Positions 34,437 to 47,796 are shown, numbered from the stretch's first letter. The stretch is 64,000 nt of DNA from Edaphosphingomonas laterariae (GCF_900188165.1 NZ_FZOS01000010.1:62001-126000); one strand, 5' to 3'. Notes: generated by a model not told the origin, from the letters alone. Numbers and translations are program-made.

Positions 34437-35527
34437 CGCGCGGCTCCGGGCGCGACGCGCACCTTATCGCCTTCCAGCAGGAAGGCGCTGCCGCCGAGCA
34501 CCACGCGGGCGCCATCGGGCGGCCCCGCCAGCAATTCCGCCATGCCGCCCGCACGCCGCCCGGTGCGCACGCCGACGCGGCGGACCCGCTGGTCGGCGCC
34601 GACCACCAGCACGGACGCGCCATCCGCATCGAATTTGATCGCGCGCTCGGGCACCACCCGCGCCGGCGCGCCGGTGCCCTTGAACGCCGCCTTGGCGAAG
34701 CCGCCGGCGCGAAGCGCGCGATTGACCGGGAGGGCCACGCGCACGATCACCAGCCCGGTGCGGTTATCGACCCGCGCGCCGCGCAGCCGCACCTTGCCGT
34801 CCAGCGCCTCGCCCGATGCCAGCGTCACGCGCACCGGATCGCCCACCGCGATCTTGCCGACCGAGGCTTCGGGCACTTCGGCATAAAGTTCGATCAGATC
34901 GTCGCGCGCGATGGTGAACAACATGGTGCCCGCCGACGAGGTATCGCCCGGCCGCGCCGCGCGTTCGAGCACGCGGCCGGCGCGCGGCGCGCGGATCGCC
35001 AGCCGGCGATCGCGGATCAGCAGGTCGTTGAGCTGGGCCTCCGCCACCTCCACCGATGCGACGGCGGACCGCGCGGCCAGCCGCCGCTGCATGATCGCTT
35101 CCTGCGAAAGCACGCCCTGATTGTCGAGCCCGGCGACGCGCCTGGCTTCCTCGCGCGAGCGTTCCGCCGCCACCTGCTGCTGGGCGAGCGTCGCCCGCGC
35201 CTGCGTTATCTGCGAACGGAGCAAGGTATCGTCGAGCTCGGCGAGCAATTCGCCCTGCCGGACGACGGCATCCTCCTCCACCAGCACGCGCGCGATGCGA
35301 TAGCCGGCAAGTTCGCTCGCCACCGCCACCTCCTCGCGCGGGATCAGCCGGCCCGATGCCGAAAGATCACCGGTCATGCCGATCGTCCGCACCGTCGCCA
35401 CCGAAACCAGCGGATCGGGCAGCGCCGCCCGTTCCTCGCCCCGATCGCAGGCGGCGAGCAGCGGCAGCAGCGCGGCCAGCAGGATCAGGGAGGCAGATCG
35501 ACGGAAAAGGGGCTGGGCCACGGGCAA
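34433..35527 (-). CDS. RND periplasmic adaptor (membrane fusion) lipoprotein
   Basis: This 364-residue adaptor links the HAE1 pump with the outer-membrane channel. It has a lipoprotein signal with lipobox LLAAC (Cys near residue 27), a split lipoyl/barrel-sandwich domain (SASGRLIPREEVAVASELAG and later IRAPRAGRVLERAARPGDTS), an alpha-hairpin of about 80 residues rich in Ala/Gln/Arg, and beta-barrel and membrane-proximal domains (KIAVGDPVRVTLASGE). Its stop overlaps the permease start, and the channel gene ends two bases upstream. Confidence 0.94.
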   Translation of the reverse strand: MPVAQPLFRRSASLILLAALLPLLAACDRGEERAALPDPLVSVATVRTIGMTGDLSASGRLIPREEVAVASELAGYRIARVLVEEDAVVRQGELLAELDDTLLRSQITQARATLAQQQVAAERSREEARRVAGLDNQGVLSQEAIMQRRLAARSAVASVEVAEAQLNDLLIRDRRLAIRAPRAGRVLERAARPGDTSSAGTMLFTIARDDLIELYAEVPEASVGKIAVGDPVRVTLASGEALDGKVRLRGARVDNRTGLVIVRVALPVNRALRAGGFAKAAFKGTGAPARVVPERAIKFDADGASVLVVGADQRVRRVGVRTGRRAGGMAELLAGPPDGARVVLGGSAFLLEGDKVRVAPGAAR

Positions 35528-35529
35528 CT

Positions 35530-36984
35530 CTATCGCGCAACAGGAAGGTGAAGGGGCGTCTGCCCCGGAATGAAGGCGGGCGTTTCGGTCGACCAGCCGC
35601 CGCCAAGCGCGCGGAACGCGCTCACCGTATCGGTCAGCGCCTGCGCCTTGGCAGCGGTGTAGCTGGTGCGGGTGGCAAGCCAGGCGCGTTCGGACTGGAG
35701 CAGGGTCGTCAGGTCGGTCAGGCCAAGGCCATAGCCCTTGCGCGCGGCATCGAAGGCATAGCGCGCGCGATCGGTCGCCCGGTCCAGATCCACCAGCCGG
35801 GCGCGGTTGGCGGCGGTGGCGGTCAACGCATTCTCCGCCTCGCGAAACGCCGTCTGCACCGCGCTTTCATAGCTGACGACCGCCTGGTTGCCGCGCGCCT
35901 CGGACATGCGCAGCTGGGCCATCAACCGTGGCCGATCGAGCACCGGCATCGCCAGCCCGGCGCCGAGCGACCAGAAGCCGACATCGACGCCGAACGGGCC
36001 GGTGGTGCGGCTGAGGCCGCCGCTAGCGTTCAGCGTCAGCCGGGGAAAAAGGTTGAGCCGGTCCACCTCGACACCGGCCGCCGCCGCTTCCAGCCGCGCT
36101 TGCGCCGCGCGAACATCGGGGCGCCGGATCAGCAGTTCGCCCGGCGCGGCCGCCGGAATGGCCGGCGGCGGTGCCAGAACGGCCTCGATCGGCAGGCTGT
36201 CGGTCGGCTCATCCGGCCGGCCGACGAGCACGAGCAGCGACCGCTTGGTCGCGCGCAGGCTTGCCTCCAGCCGCGTCACCTCTGCCCGCGCATTGCCGAC
36301 ATCGCTTTCCAGCCGGGCGGCATCGCCACCCGCCACCAGCCCATGGGCGAGCCCGAGCTGGGCGGACGCGGCGAGATCCTCGGCGATGCGCAGCGTCTCG
36401 CGCGCATCGGCCAGTTGCACGGCAATGGCGCGCGCCTGAAACAATGTCGTGCCGACATCCGCCGCCAGCACCATCAGGCTGGCATGATAATCGAAGGCCG
36501 CCGCCTCATAATCGAACGCCGCGCCCTCGCGGACATTCGCCAGCCGGCCGAACAGGTCGAGCTCCCAGCTCGGGCTGAAGCTCGCGGCATAGCTGTTCGA
36601 GCGGCCACCCTGCCCGGTGACGTCGCGGCCCGACAATATGTTGTTGTCCTGCGCGGTGGCGGAGGCGGCGATATTGCCGGTCGGCCAGGTCGACGCGACC
36701 GACTGATCGTAGATCGCGCGTGCCTCGCGGATACGGAAATATGCACTCCGGGCGCTCGTGCTGCGGGCCAGCGCGGTTTCGATCAGTCCGTCGAGCTGGG
36801 CATCGCCGAACAGCAGCCACCAGCGATCGATGGCCTGCGCCGGCACGGCCGGGGCTGCCCGATCCTGGCTTTCGAAGCGCGCGGGCAGCGGCGTGGCGGG
36901 GGGCGGCAGATCGATCGCGGGCGCGCAACCGGCCAGCCCGGCGAGCAGGCAGAATAGGGACAAGGGCCGGTTGGAACTGAACAT
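35530..36984 (-). CDS. Outer-membrane efflux channel lipoprotein (NodT family)
   Basis: This 484-residue TolC-like channel of the RND outer-membrane factor type has a lipobox in LLAGLAGC (Cys near residue 20). Two repeats of the outer membrane efflux domain are visible. NodT-type features include SFSPSWELDLFGRLANVREG in the first half and LIRRPDVRAAQARLEAAAA in the second. It comes first in the leftward tripartite operon, channel-adaptor-permease. ATG 36984 (MFSSNRPLSLF) starts the signal; the frame to 37053 crosses the operator-like region and is rejected. It is divergent from the tetR gene. Confidence 0.94.
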   Translation of the reverse strand: MFSSNRPLSLFCLLAGLAGCAPAIDLPPPATPLPARFESQDRAAPAVPAQAIDRWWLLFGDAQLDGLIETALARSTSARSAYFRIREARAIYDQSVASTWPTGNIAASATAQDNNILSGRDVTGQGGRSNSYAASFSPSWELDLFGRLANVREGAAFDYEAAAFDYHASLMVLAADVGTTLFQARAIAVQLADARETLRIAEDLAASAQLGLAHGLVAGGDAARLESDVGNARAEVTRLEASLRATKRSLLVLVGRPDEPTDSLPIEAVLAPPPAIPAAAPGELLIRRPDVRAAQARLEAAAAGVEVDRLNLFPRLTLNASGGLSRTTGPFGVDVGFWSLGAGLAMPVLDRPRLMAQLRMSEARGNQAVVSYESAVQTAFREAENALTATAANRARLVDLDRATDRARYAFDAARKGYGLGLTDLTTLLQSERAWLATRTSYTAAKAQALTDTVSAFRALGGGWSTETPAFIPGQTPLHLPVAR

Positions 36985-37043
36985 GATGGCGGCGTTGGCC
37001 CCACTGGACTCGACTGGTGATTCCCGATAGCGGAAAGCGCATA

Positions 37044-37065
37044 AAGGAAACAATAGTGTTTCTTT
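37044..37065. promoter_or_regulatory. Candidate TetR operator in the divergent efflux promoter
   Basis: A 22-bp near-palindrome, AAGGAAACAATAG then TGTTTCTTT, has nine of eleven symmetric pairs. It sits between the channel gene and tetR. Two further dyads follow: GATGAA/TTCATC (37068-37082) and TCCCAC/GTGGGA (37081-37101). The region is clearly AT-richer than its flanks. Confidence 0.6.
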
Positions 37066-37110
37066 TTGATGAAATCTTCATCCCACGCGATATTTGTGGG
37101 AAAGGCGGGC

Positions 37111-37755
37111 ATGACGCAGGACGAGGCATCGGGCGAACGCCGGATTGGGCGCCCCAGCCGCCAGCAGGCGGAAGCGATCGAGCAAAGGATCCTGGAAACC
37201 GCGCTTACGGTATTCCTGCGCCACGGCCCGGCCGTGCCGATGAAGGCGATCGTCGAGGCGAGCGGCCTTTCCAGCAAGACGATCTATGCCCGCTATCCCA
37301 ACAAGGATGCGCTGTTCATCGCCGCGCTCCGCCATTTGCTGCGCAGCGGCGCGCCGGGCGACGAACTGAACTTTTCGGAAACGGGCGACGTGCACGCGAC
37401 GTTGAAGGAATTCGTGCTGCGCTCGCTGGAAATCGCCTATCAGCCGGATAGCATGGCCCTGCAGCGCCTGCTCACCATCGATCCCGATTTCGCCCGCCAG
37501 CTGGCGGCGGATATTTTCAGCGCGGTCGACCGGGTGTTCATGGACCCGCTTGCCGCCTTCCTCACGCGCTGCCGCGATGCCGGCAGGATCCGCGCGATCG
37601 ATATCGGCGAAACCGCGCGCGCCATCACCACCCTGATCCTCAGCGACCCCGCCGCGCGCTATGGCGACGGTCGCGACCCGCCCGACGCCGCCGAAATGGC
37701 CGAACGTGCCGGCTTCGTCGCCGATCTGCTGTTCAACGGCATGGCGCCGCGCTGA
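37111..37755 (+). CDS. TetR/AcrR family repressor of the adjacent RND pump
   Basis: This 214-residue regulator has a TetR N-terminal HTH: RILETALTVFLRHGPAVPMK, then AIVEASGLSSKTIYARYPNK and DALFIAALRHLL. A helical ligand-binding domain follows. Divergent placement next to the channel-adaptor-permease operon is the usual arrangement for a local repressor. ATG 37111 (MTQDEASGERR) is preferred with AAAGGCGG upstream, because the longer frame from 37066 would be encoded within the operator-like dyads. Confidence 0.9.
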   Translation: MTQDEASGERRIGRPSRQQAEAIEQRILETALTVFLRHGPAVPMKAIVEASGLSSKTIYARYPNKDALFIAALRHLLRSGAPGDELNFSETGDVHATLKEFVLRSLEIAYQPDSMALQRLLTIDPDFARQLAADIFSAVDRVFMDPLAAFLTRCRDAGRIRAIDIGETARAITTLILSDPAARYGDGRDPPDAAEMAERAGFVADLLFNGMAPR

Positions 37756-37776
37756 TCACGGCGGAGCCGCGCCCGA

Positions 37777-37927
37777 TCAGGGGAGCCGCGTAACCATCAA
37801 CGCGATGGCCGGCGAAGCGCTGCCCGCGATCTGCAGGACGTGACGGCCCGCCTTCAGGCGAAAATCGACCATCTTGCGCACCCCGGAACAGGCTGGGCCA
37901 TGGGCGGTGGCAATCTGCTGACCGATC
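37777..37927 (-). pseudogene. C-terminal remnant of an unidentified leftward gene
   Basis: A leftward open stretch ends at a TGA (37779-37777) and reads GQQIATAHGPACSGVRKMVD then FRLKAGRHVLQIAGSASPAI and ALMVTRLP. This looks like the tail of a periplasmic beta-domain protein rather than random sequence, but I cannot name a family. It has no start and no 5' part. It abuts the truncated TonB receptor on the other strand. Confidence 0.35.
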
Positions 37928-37976
37928 CGCAATGCGAGTGCGGTCAACGGCCAGGGGCAAATCGTCTGGACGCCAG

Positions 37977-38372
37977 CATCTCATCGCGCGGATCGGCGAC
38001 ACGCTCAACCTTGGCGCCAACGATACCTACACGCATCGCGATCTCGACGACCCCGGCAACGCCGCCTTCCAGCCGACCGGCGTGCCGACGCACAAGGGCT
38101 TCGCATATGCCGACTGGTCGCCGATCGAACGGCTGCACGTCGTGCCCAATATCGACATCGCGTCGGACCGCTGGACGGTGAACACGGCCGGCACCCGTTA
38201 TTATCGCACCGGCAGCTATGTGCTTGCCAATCTGCGGATCGATTATGAGCTGATCGACGGGCTGGTCGTCGGCGTCGGCGGTCGCAACCTCTTCAACGAT
38301 ACATACCAGCTTGCCGACGGCTTCCCTGAGCCGGGGCGCAGCTTCTTCCTGAGCGTGAAGGCGCAATATTGA
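37977..38372 (+). pseudogene. Truncated TonB-dependent receptor, C-terminal barrel only
   Basis: The last 131 codons of a TonB receptor remain. They give beta-barrel strands such as LGANDTYTHRDLDDPGNAAF, FQPTGVPTHKGFAYADWSP, NTAGTRYYRTGSYVLANLRI and GVGGRNLFNDTYQLADGFPE, ending FLSVKAQY. There is no signal peptide, plug or TonB box, and no N-terminal part within the upstream 200 bases. It is therefore a deletion remnant. The frame from 37932 adds unrelated residues. It precedes the metal-efflux operon by 77 bases. Confidence 0.82.
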
Positions 38373-38449
38373 GGGGGCCGCGGCCGGGTCTTCGCGGCCA
38401 CCAAAGGTGCACGCTACCGTTCATCACCATTTGCTGCTAGGGAGCCGCC

Positions 38450-38779
38450 ATGCATGGGGTGATGATCCGGCTGCTGATGATCGTGGGGGTAGTGCTTTGC
38501 AGCATGCACCTCGCCGAACCGGCGTCGGCGCATGCCGTGGGCCACGCCGTCGACAGCGCGGCCGCCTTCCACCTCGATTCCGGCACGTGCGACGATCACC
38601 GGCAGGAACCGGCGAAGAGCGCGTATGGCGGGCATCATCATTGCCCGGTCGCGCCCGATCTGCGGCAGATGCCGGCCGACGCCTCCGCGCTGCTGGCGCG
38701 CGGCCTCCTGTTCGCCGCGCCGGCATTGCCGCTCGCCTCGCGCGCGCCGCCACCCCTGCTCTCCCCTCCGCTCGCCTGA
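38450..38779 (+). CDS. Small exported His-rich protein preceding the metal-efflux operon
   Basis: This 109-residue protein has a signal peptide (MHGVMIRLLMIVGVVLCSMH, then LAEPASA). The mature part has many possible metal ligands: HAVGHAVDSAAAFHLDSGTC, DDHRQ, and a GGHHHCP cluster. The C-terminus is Pro/Ala-rich. No family is recognised with certainty. By position and composition it resembles the small CzcI-type proteins ahead of czcCBA in other bacteria. GGGAG lies six bases before the ATG. The spacing of 68 bases to the next gene suggests one transcript. Confidence 0.72.
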   Translation: MHGVMIRLLMIVGVVLCSMHLAEPASAHAVGHAVDSAAAFHLDSGTCDDHRQEPAKSAYGGHHHCPVAPDLRQMPADASALLARGLLFAAPALPLASRAPPPLLSPPLA

Positions 38780-38847
38780 ACCGCTGACGCTTGTCGCGCG
38801 GGCGCCATCGCGTCCGCGCCAGACGTGATCGGTTCAGGAGACTATCC

Positions 38848-40082
38848 ATGCAATTTCCGATGCGCGCCGCCCTGCTGGCCGGGGCCGCGCTGCTGATGGC
38901 GCCGCCCGCCGGGGCCGCGCCCGTGACGCTGGGCGAGGCCGTCCAACGCGCGCTGGCCGCCGCGCCCGACCTGCAGGCGAGCAGTGCCGGCATCGACGCC
39001 GCCCGCGCCGAGCAGACCCAGGCCCGGGTCCGCCCCAACCCCGCATTGTCGGTGGAAGCCGAAAATATCGCGGGGACCGGCAATTTCAGCCTGTTCGAAC
39101 AATCCGAGACGACGGTCAGCTACGCGCAGCCGATCGAACGCGGCGGCAAGCGCGAGGCGCGCATGGCCTATGCCGCGCGCGGCGTGGCGCTGGCCGAGGC
39201 GCAGGCCCGCGTGACCCGGCTCGATCTTGCCCAGCAGGTGCAACGCGCGTTCATCGACGTGCAGATCGCCGACCAGCTTCTGTGGATCGCCGAACAGCGG
39301 CTGACACGGGAGCGCGCGATGCAGAAGGAGGCCGTGCGCCGCGTGCGGGGTTACAAGGATCCCCTGTTCGTCGAAACACGCGCCAATGCCCGCATCGTCG
39401 AGGCCGAACTCGCGCTGCAGGAAGCCCAGGCGAAACGCGCGGCGGCCCGTGCCCTGCTCGCCTCCTTCTGGGCCGGCAGCCCGGACGATCTGGAGATCGA
39501 CGAGGGCATCGAACAGCCGGCGCCCAACGGCGCATCGCTCGCGGCGGCGGACGCCGCCGTCTATGGCGCGGCGGTGGAACGCGCCCGCGCGCAGGTTGTC
39601 GTCGAACAGTCGCGCGGCGTGCAGGACTATACGGTTAGCGGCGGCGCGCGCTTCCTGCGTGAAACCAACGACGTCGCCCTCGTCGCCGGCGTCTCGATCC
39701 CGCTGGGCCGGTTCGATCGCAATCAGGGCAATATCGAACGCGCACGGGCCGAACGGCAACGGATCGAACATCAGGCGGAGGCCGACCGGCTCGCCCGGCT
39801 GCGCCGCCTTGCCGCGCTACGCGCCGATGCGTCGGCCGCACAGGCCCGCGCCGATGGCATCATGGCGCAGGTCTATCCCAAGGCCGTGCAGGCGCTCGCG
39901 CAGGTGCGCGAGGGCTATAATCGCGGCGGCTTCCGCTTCAGCGACGTGCAGGACGCCGCCGACGCCATCATCGCCACCCAGGACCAATGGGCCGACGCGA
40001 TGACGCGCTATCGCGACGCCCAATCCGAAATCGACCGCCTGACCGGCCGCTTCGACGCGGTTCCCGCTGCGGAGACACAGCC

Positions 40083-40086
<4 letters not shown>
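38848..40086 (+). CDS. CzcC/CnrC-like outer-membrane channel of heavy-metal RND efflux
   Basis: This 412-residue TolC-family protein has a signal peptide (MQFPMRAALLAGAALLMAPP, to about GAA). It has two outer-membrane efflux repeats: TLGEAVQRALAAAPDLQASS at the start of the first and the stretch RARAQVVVEQSRG in the second, with VSIPLGRFDRNQGNIERARA between helices. It is the first structural gene of a CBA operon and overlaps the adaptor gene by ATGA. ATG 38848 has a GGAG ribosome site. It is not a lipoprotein, unlike the NodT-type channel at 35.5 kb. Confidence 0.92.
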
Positions 40087-44500
<4,414 letters not shown>

Positions 44501-44575
44501 ACGGGGAGAGGCAGATGGCGGCGGAAAACAGCCACTTTCCGCCCCGTCCATGCATCTCCCAACAGGCCGATCCCG

Positions 44576-46672
44576 TCAGATCCGCTCCGCCGACGAGATC
44601 GCGTCAGCGGCGCGGAGCGCCGCGATGATCCGCATCAGGTGGGTCACATCGCGCACCTCGATCGCGAGGTGGAAGGTGTGGAAGCTCGCGTCGCGGTGGA
44701 CGAGCGCGAGATTGACGATGTTCGCCTGCTGCGCACCGAGGATGCTGGCCATCACGCCCAGCGAGCCCGGCTCGTTCTTGACGATGATCGCCAGCCGCGC
44801 GGTGCCGCCGTCGCTGCCGTCGCCCCAGGCGAGATCGACCCAATCGGCATCCACACCATCGGCCAGCCTTGGGCAATCGATGGCATGGACCTCGACCGCC
44901 TCGTCGGGGCGGCGCAGGCCGACGATGCGGTCCCCCGGCACCGGGTTGCAGCAGGTGGCAAGCGTGAAGGCCACGCCCGGCGTGAGTCCCTTGATCGAAA
45001 TCGCCTCGCGCTGCTGCGGCACCGGCCGCGCGCCGGCGACGTCGCCGCCGGCCGAACCCGGCATCAGCGCCTCCATCACCTCGGCATCGTTGATCGTGCC
45101 GCGCGCGATCGCTTCCATCAGCACGTCCTGATCGGCCATGTTGAGCCGCTTGAGCGCGGCGGCCAGCGCCTCCTGGCCAAGCTGCGCCGGCAGGCGGCGG
45201 ACGATTTCGTCATAGAATTTGCGGCCGAGCGCGATCATCTCATCGCGTTCCTTGTGCCGCACGAAGCGGCGGATGGCGGCGCGCGCCTTGCCGGTGACGA
45301 TGAAGTTCAGCCAGCCCGGCTGCGGCTCCTGCGCCTTGGAACGCAGGATCTGCACCTGATCGCCATTGGCGATCGGCGTGCGCAGCGGCACCACGCGACC
45401 ATTGACCTTGGCACCCACCGTCTGGTCGCCGAGATCGGTGTGGACGGCATAAGCGAAGTCGACCGGCGTCGCCCCCTTGGGCAGCTGGATCAGCTCACCC
45501 GTCGGCGTGAAGGCGAAGATGCGATCCTGATACATCGCCATGCGGGTATGTTCGAGGATCTCCTCCGCCGATTCCGCATGTTCGAGGATTTCCAGCAGGT
45601 CGCGAATCCAGTTGGCCTGCGCGTCGGGCGCGCCATTGCCCTGCTTGTAGGCCCAGTGCGCGGCGAGGCCATATTCGGCCTGCGCGTGCATCTCCGCCGA
45701 TCGGATCTGGATTTCGATGCGCGCCTTTTCGCCGTGGATCACCGACGTGTGGAGCGAGCGATAGCCGTTGCGCTTGGGCGTCGAGATATAATCCTTGAAG
45801 CGGCCGGGAACCATCGGCCACTTCTGGTGGATGATGCCAAGCGCGCGATAGCATTCGGCCTCGTCCGCCACGATGACGCGGAACGCCATGATATCGGACA
45901 ATTGTTCGAAGCTGATGTGCCGCTCGGCCATCTTGCGCCAGATCGAATAGGGATGCTTTTCACGCCCGGTGACATCCGCCTGCACGCCCGTCCGGCCAAG
46001 CAGCATGCGGATGCCCGATCCGATGCGCGAGATACGATCGCCACCGCCATCCTGCAGCTGGGCGAGCCGCTTGGTGATCGATTCATAGGCTTCGGGTTCG
46101 AGTTCGCGGAAGGCGAGCGTCTGCATCTCCTTCATGAACTCGTACATGCCGATCCGCTCGGCGAGCGGGGCATAGATATCCATCGTCTCGCGCGCGATGC
46201 GGCGCCGCTTATCCGGGTTGGGGATATGGTGCAGCGTGCGCATATTGTGCAGCCGGTCCGCCAGCTTGACCAGCAGGACGCGAATGTCATCGGACATCGC
46301 CAGCAGGAACTTGCGCAGATTTTCGGCCGCGCGCTCATTCTCGGTCTGCGCCTCGATCTTGCTGAGCTTGGTCACGCCGTCGACCAGCCGGGCGACACTC
46401 GGCCCGAAGGTCTTTTCGATCTGCTCGGGCGTGGCGACCGAATCCTCGATCGTATCGTGGAGGATCGCGGTCGCGATCGTCTCGTCGTCGAGGTGGAGGT
46501 CGGTCAAAATGCCGGCCACCTCGATCGGATGACTGAAATAGGGGTCACCCGAGGCACGTTTCTGACTGCCATGTGCCTGCATCGAGAACACATAGGCGCG
46601 GTTCAATAACGCCTCATCGGCGTCCGGATCGTAGCTTAATACCCGATCGACTAGTTCATACTGGCGCAACAC
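44576..46672 (-). CDS. rsh: Bifunctional (p)ppGpp synthetase/hydrolase
   Basis: This is the Rel/Spo enzyme that makes and degrades (p)ppGpp. The 698-residue protein has an N-terminal HD hydrolase domain (GDPYFSHPIEVAGILTDL, ILHDTIEDS), a synthetase domain (DIMAFRVIVADEAECYRALG, FKDYISTPKRNGYRSLHTSV), a TGS domain (DRIFAFTPTGELIQLPKGAT) and a C-terminal ACT domain. Alphaproteobacteria usually have one such bifunctional enzyme. The start is probably GTG 46672 (MLRQYELVDRVLSYDPD), as in relatives; a TTG at 46711 would add 13 residues. No clear ribosome site helps the choice. Confidence 0.95.
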   Translation of the reverse strand: MLRQYELVDRVLSYDPDADEALLNRAYVFSMQAHGSQKRASGDPYFSHPIEVAGILTDLHLDDETIATAILHDTIEDSVATPEQIEKTFGPSVARLVDGVTKLSKIEAQTENERAAENLRKFLLAMSDDIRVLLVKLADRLHNMRTLHHIPNPDKRRRIARETMDIYAPLAERIGMYEFMKEMQTLAFRELEPEAYESITKRLAQLQDGGGDRISRIGSGIRMLLGRTGVQADVTGREKHPYSIWRKMAERHISFEQLSDIMAFRVIVADEAECYRALGIIHQKWPMVPGRFKDYISTPKRNGYRSLHTSVIHGEKARIEIQIRSAEMHAQAEYGLAAHWAYKQGNGAPDAQANWIRDLLEILEHAESAEEILEHTRMAMYQDRIFAFTPTGELIQLPKGATPVDFAYAVHTDLGDQTVGAKVNGRVVPLRTPIANGDQVQILRSKAQEPQPGWLNFIVTGKARAAIRRFVRHKERDEMIALGRKFYDEIVRRLPAQLGQEALAAALKRLNMADQDVLMEAIARGTINDAEVMEALMPGSAGGDVAGARPVPQQREAISIKGLTPGVAFTLATCCNPVPGDRIVGLRRPDEAVEVHAIDCPRLADGVDADWVDLAWGDGSDGGTARLAIIVKNEPGSLGVMASILGAQQANIVNLALVHRDASFHTFHLAIEVRDVTHLMRIIAALRAADAISSAERI

Positions 46673-46796
46673 CCGATCATGATGTGGCGTCCCCGCGGCG
46701 GTTTGCAACAAAAGAAAGCGTGGCCCCCGACAAGAAACCGCCCCTGCGGCGGGTGCGACAGGGGCGGCAGGCGTGGGATGGCGAAGAAAAGCGCGA

Positions 46797-47105
46797 TCAG
46801 CCCTGGCGGGCGGCGGCGTTGCACTTTTGCAGCTGGGCTTCGTCGAAGGTCTTGGCGCCGGCGACGAAGCTCGTCACCGGGCCGAACTTGCGCACCACGG
46901 CCGCGCAGACATTGCCGTCGGGCGAGGTGCCGGTGCGCACGGCGGCGCAGCTGTCGCCCGCGCAGGACCAGCGCGTGTCCTTGACGATCAGCGTGGCCGT
47001 GGCGGGGGTGGCGAGCCCGGCGCGGTACATTTGCTGCGTTTCCGCCTGCGCAGGCAGCGCGACGGCGAGCATGGAAAGCATGGGGAGAAGGGCGACGCGC
47101 AACAT
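46797..47105 (-). CDS. Small exported cysteine-containing protein (CC_3452-like)
   Basis: This 102-residue protein has a signal peptide (MLRVALLPMLSMLAVALPAQ, then AE). The mature part has four Cys (WSCAGDSCAA, NVCAAVV, LQKCNAAAR) that could form two disulfides, and a TLIVKDTRW core strand. It fits the small CC_3452 family of alphaproteobacteria, whose function is unknown. It is divergent from an HxlR regulator with 120 bases between starts, so local regulation is possible. Confidence 0.8.
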   Translation of the reverse strand: MLRVALLPMLSMLAVALPAQAETQQMYRAGLATPATATLIVKDTRWSCAGDSCAAVRTGTSPDGNVCAAVVRKFGPVTSFVAGAKTFDEAQLQKCNAAARQG

Positions 47106-47120
47106 GCGAACCTCCTATAC

Positions 47121-47170
47121 GTTGCGATTTGCAACCTATGACCCTAGATTTCAATTTGCAACTTAAATTG
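47121..47170. promoter_or_regulatory. Candidate HxlR operator repeats in divergent promoter
   Basis: GTTGC-GATTT-GCAAC (47121-47135) is an inverted repeat. ATTTGCAAC occurs twice as a direct repeat (47127-47135 and 47154-47162), 27 bases apart. CAATTT/AAATTG (47152-47170) is a second dyad. The region is AT-rich and lies between the CC_3452-like gene and the HxlR gene. Confidence 0.55.
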
Positions 47171-47225
47171 CCGCTTCTGGCGCGGGGCTTTGCCACGAGG
47201 CGCGGAAAGGCCTATTTCTGTGACG

Positions 47226-47732
47226 ATGAAATCGATCGATCAGCTGAAGCGCACCGTGATCCAATGCAGCCTGCCCGCTGCGCTGGAAGCTATGGGGGAA
47301 CGCTGGTCGTTCATGATCCTGCGTGCGACATTCAACGGCCTCAGCCATTTCGAACAATTCCAGACGACGCTTGGCATCGCCCGCAACATCCTCGCCAACC
47401 GGCTGCAGCGGCTGGTCGATCATGGCATCCTTGAACGGCACGGCTGCCCGGAAGACCGCCGCAAGGTGGAATATCGGCTGACCGAGAAGGGCGAGGCACT
47501 GCTGCCGACGCTGATCGCGCTGCGCCAGTGGGGCGAAAAATGGGAAGCCAATATTCCCAACAACCCGGTGCTGGTGGATTCGCGCGACGGCAAGCCGGTG
47601 GCCGACATCCTGGTCCGCGCGCATGATGGCCGCCCGCTGGGGCTGGGCGATCTGCGCTGGGTCGACCGCGCCGATCTCGAGGCGGATCAGCCGCGCTGCA
47701 TCTATACGGGCGAGCCTGTCGGCGCGAAATAG
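47226..47732 (+). CDS. HxlR family transcriptional regulator
   Basis: This 168-residue winged-helix regulator has the HxlR domain at residues about 12-105, seen in AALEAMGERWSFMILRATFN, GLSHFEQFQTTLGIARNILA and NRLQRLVDHGILER. HxlR proteins respond to quinones, aldehydes or other reactive compounds in known cases. Here the inducer is unknown. The protein is longer than the minimal domain, with a C-terminal 60-residue part (VLVDSRDGKPVADILVRAHD) common in sphingomonad members. ATG 47226 (MKSIDQLKRT) fits the family better than the longer frame. Confidence 0.9.
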   Translation: MKSIDQLKRTVIQCSLPAALEAMGERWSFMILRATFNGLSHFEQFQTTLGIARNILANRLQRLVDHGILERHGCPEDRRKVEYRLTEKGEALLPTLIALRQWGEKWEANIPNNPVLVDSRDGKPVADILVRAHDGRPLGLGDLRWVDRADLEADQPRCIYTGEPVGAK

Positions 47733-47771
47733 CCGCCTGCACGGCAGGCGCCGACGCAAAAAGGCCGGAAA

Positions 47772-47796
47772 CAAAAAGGGAGGCCGCAGCCTCCCT
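47772..47796 (-). terminator. Rho-independent terminator of rpoZ
   Basis: Read leftward, AGGGAGGC, a TGCG loop and GCCTCCCT are followed by TTTTTG. It starts 26 bases after the rpoZ stop. It lies between rpoZ and the convergent HxlR gene. Confidence 0.9.

Noticed and set aside
44639-46609. 656-residue frame antisense to rsh
   Set aside because: No domain or ribosome site; the rsh frame is unmistakable.
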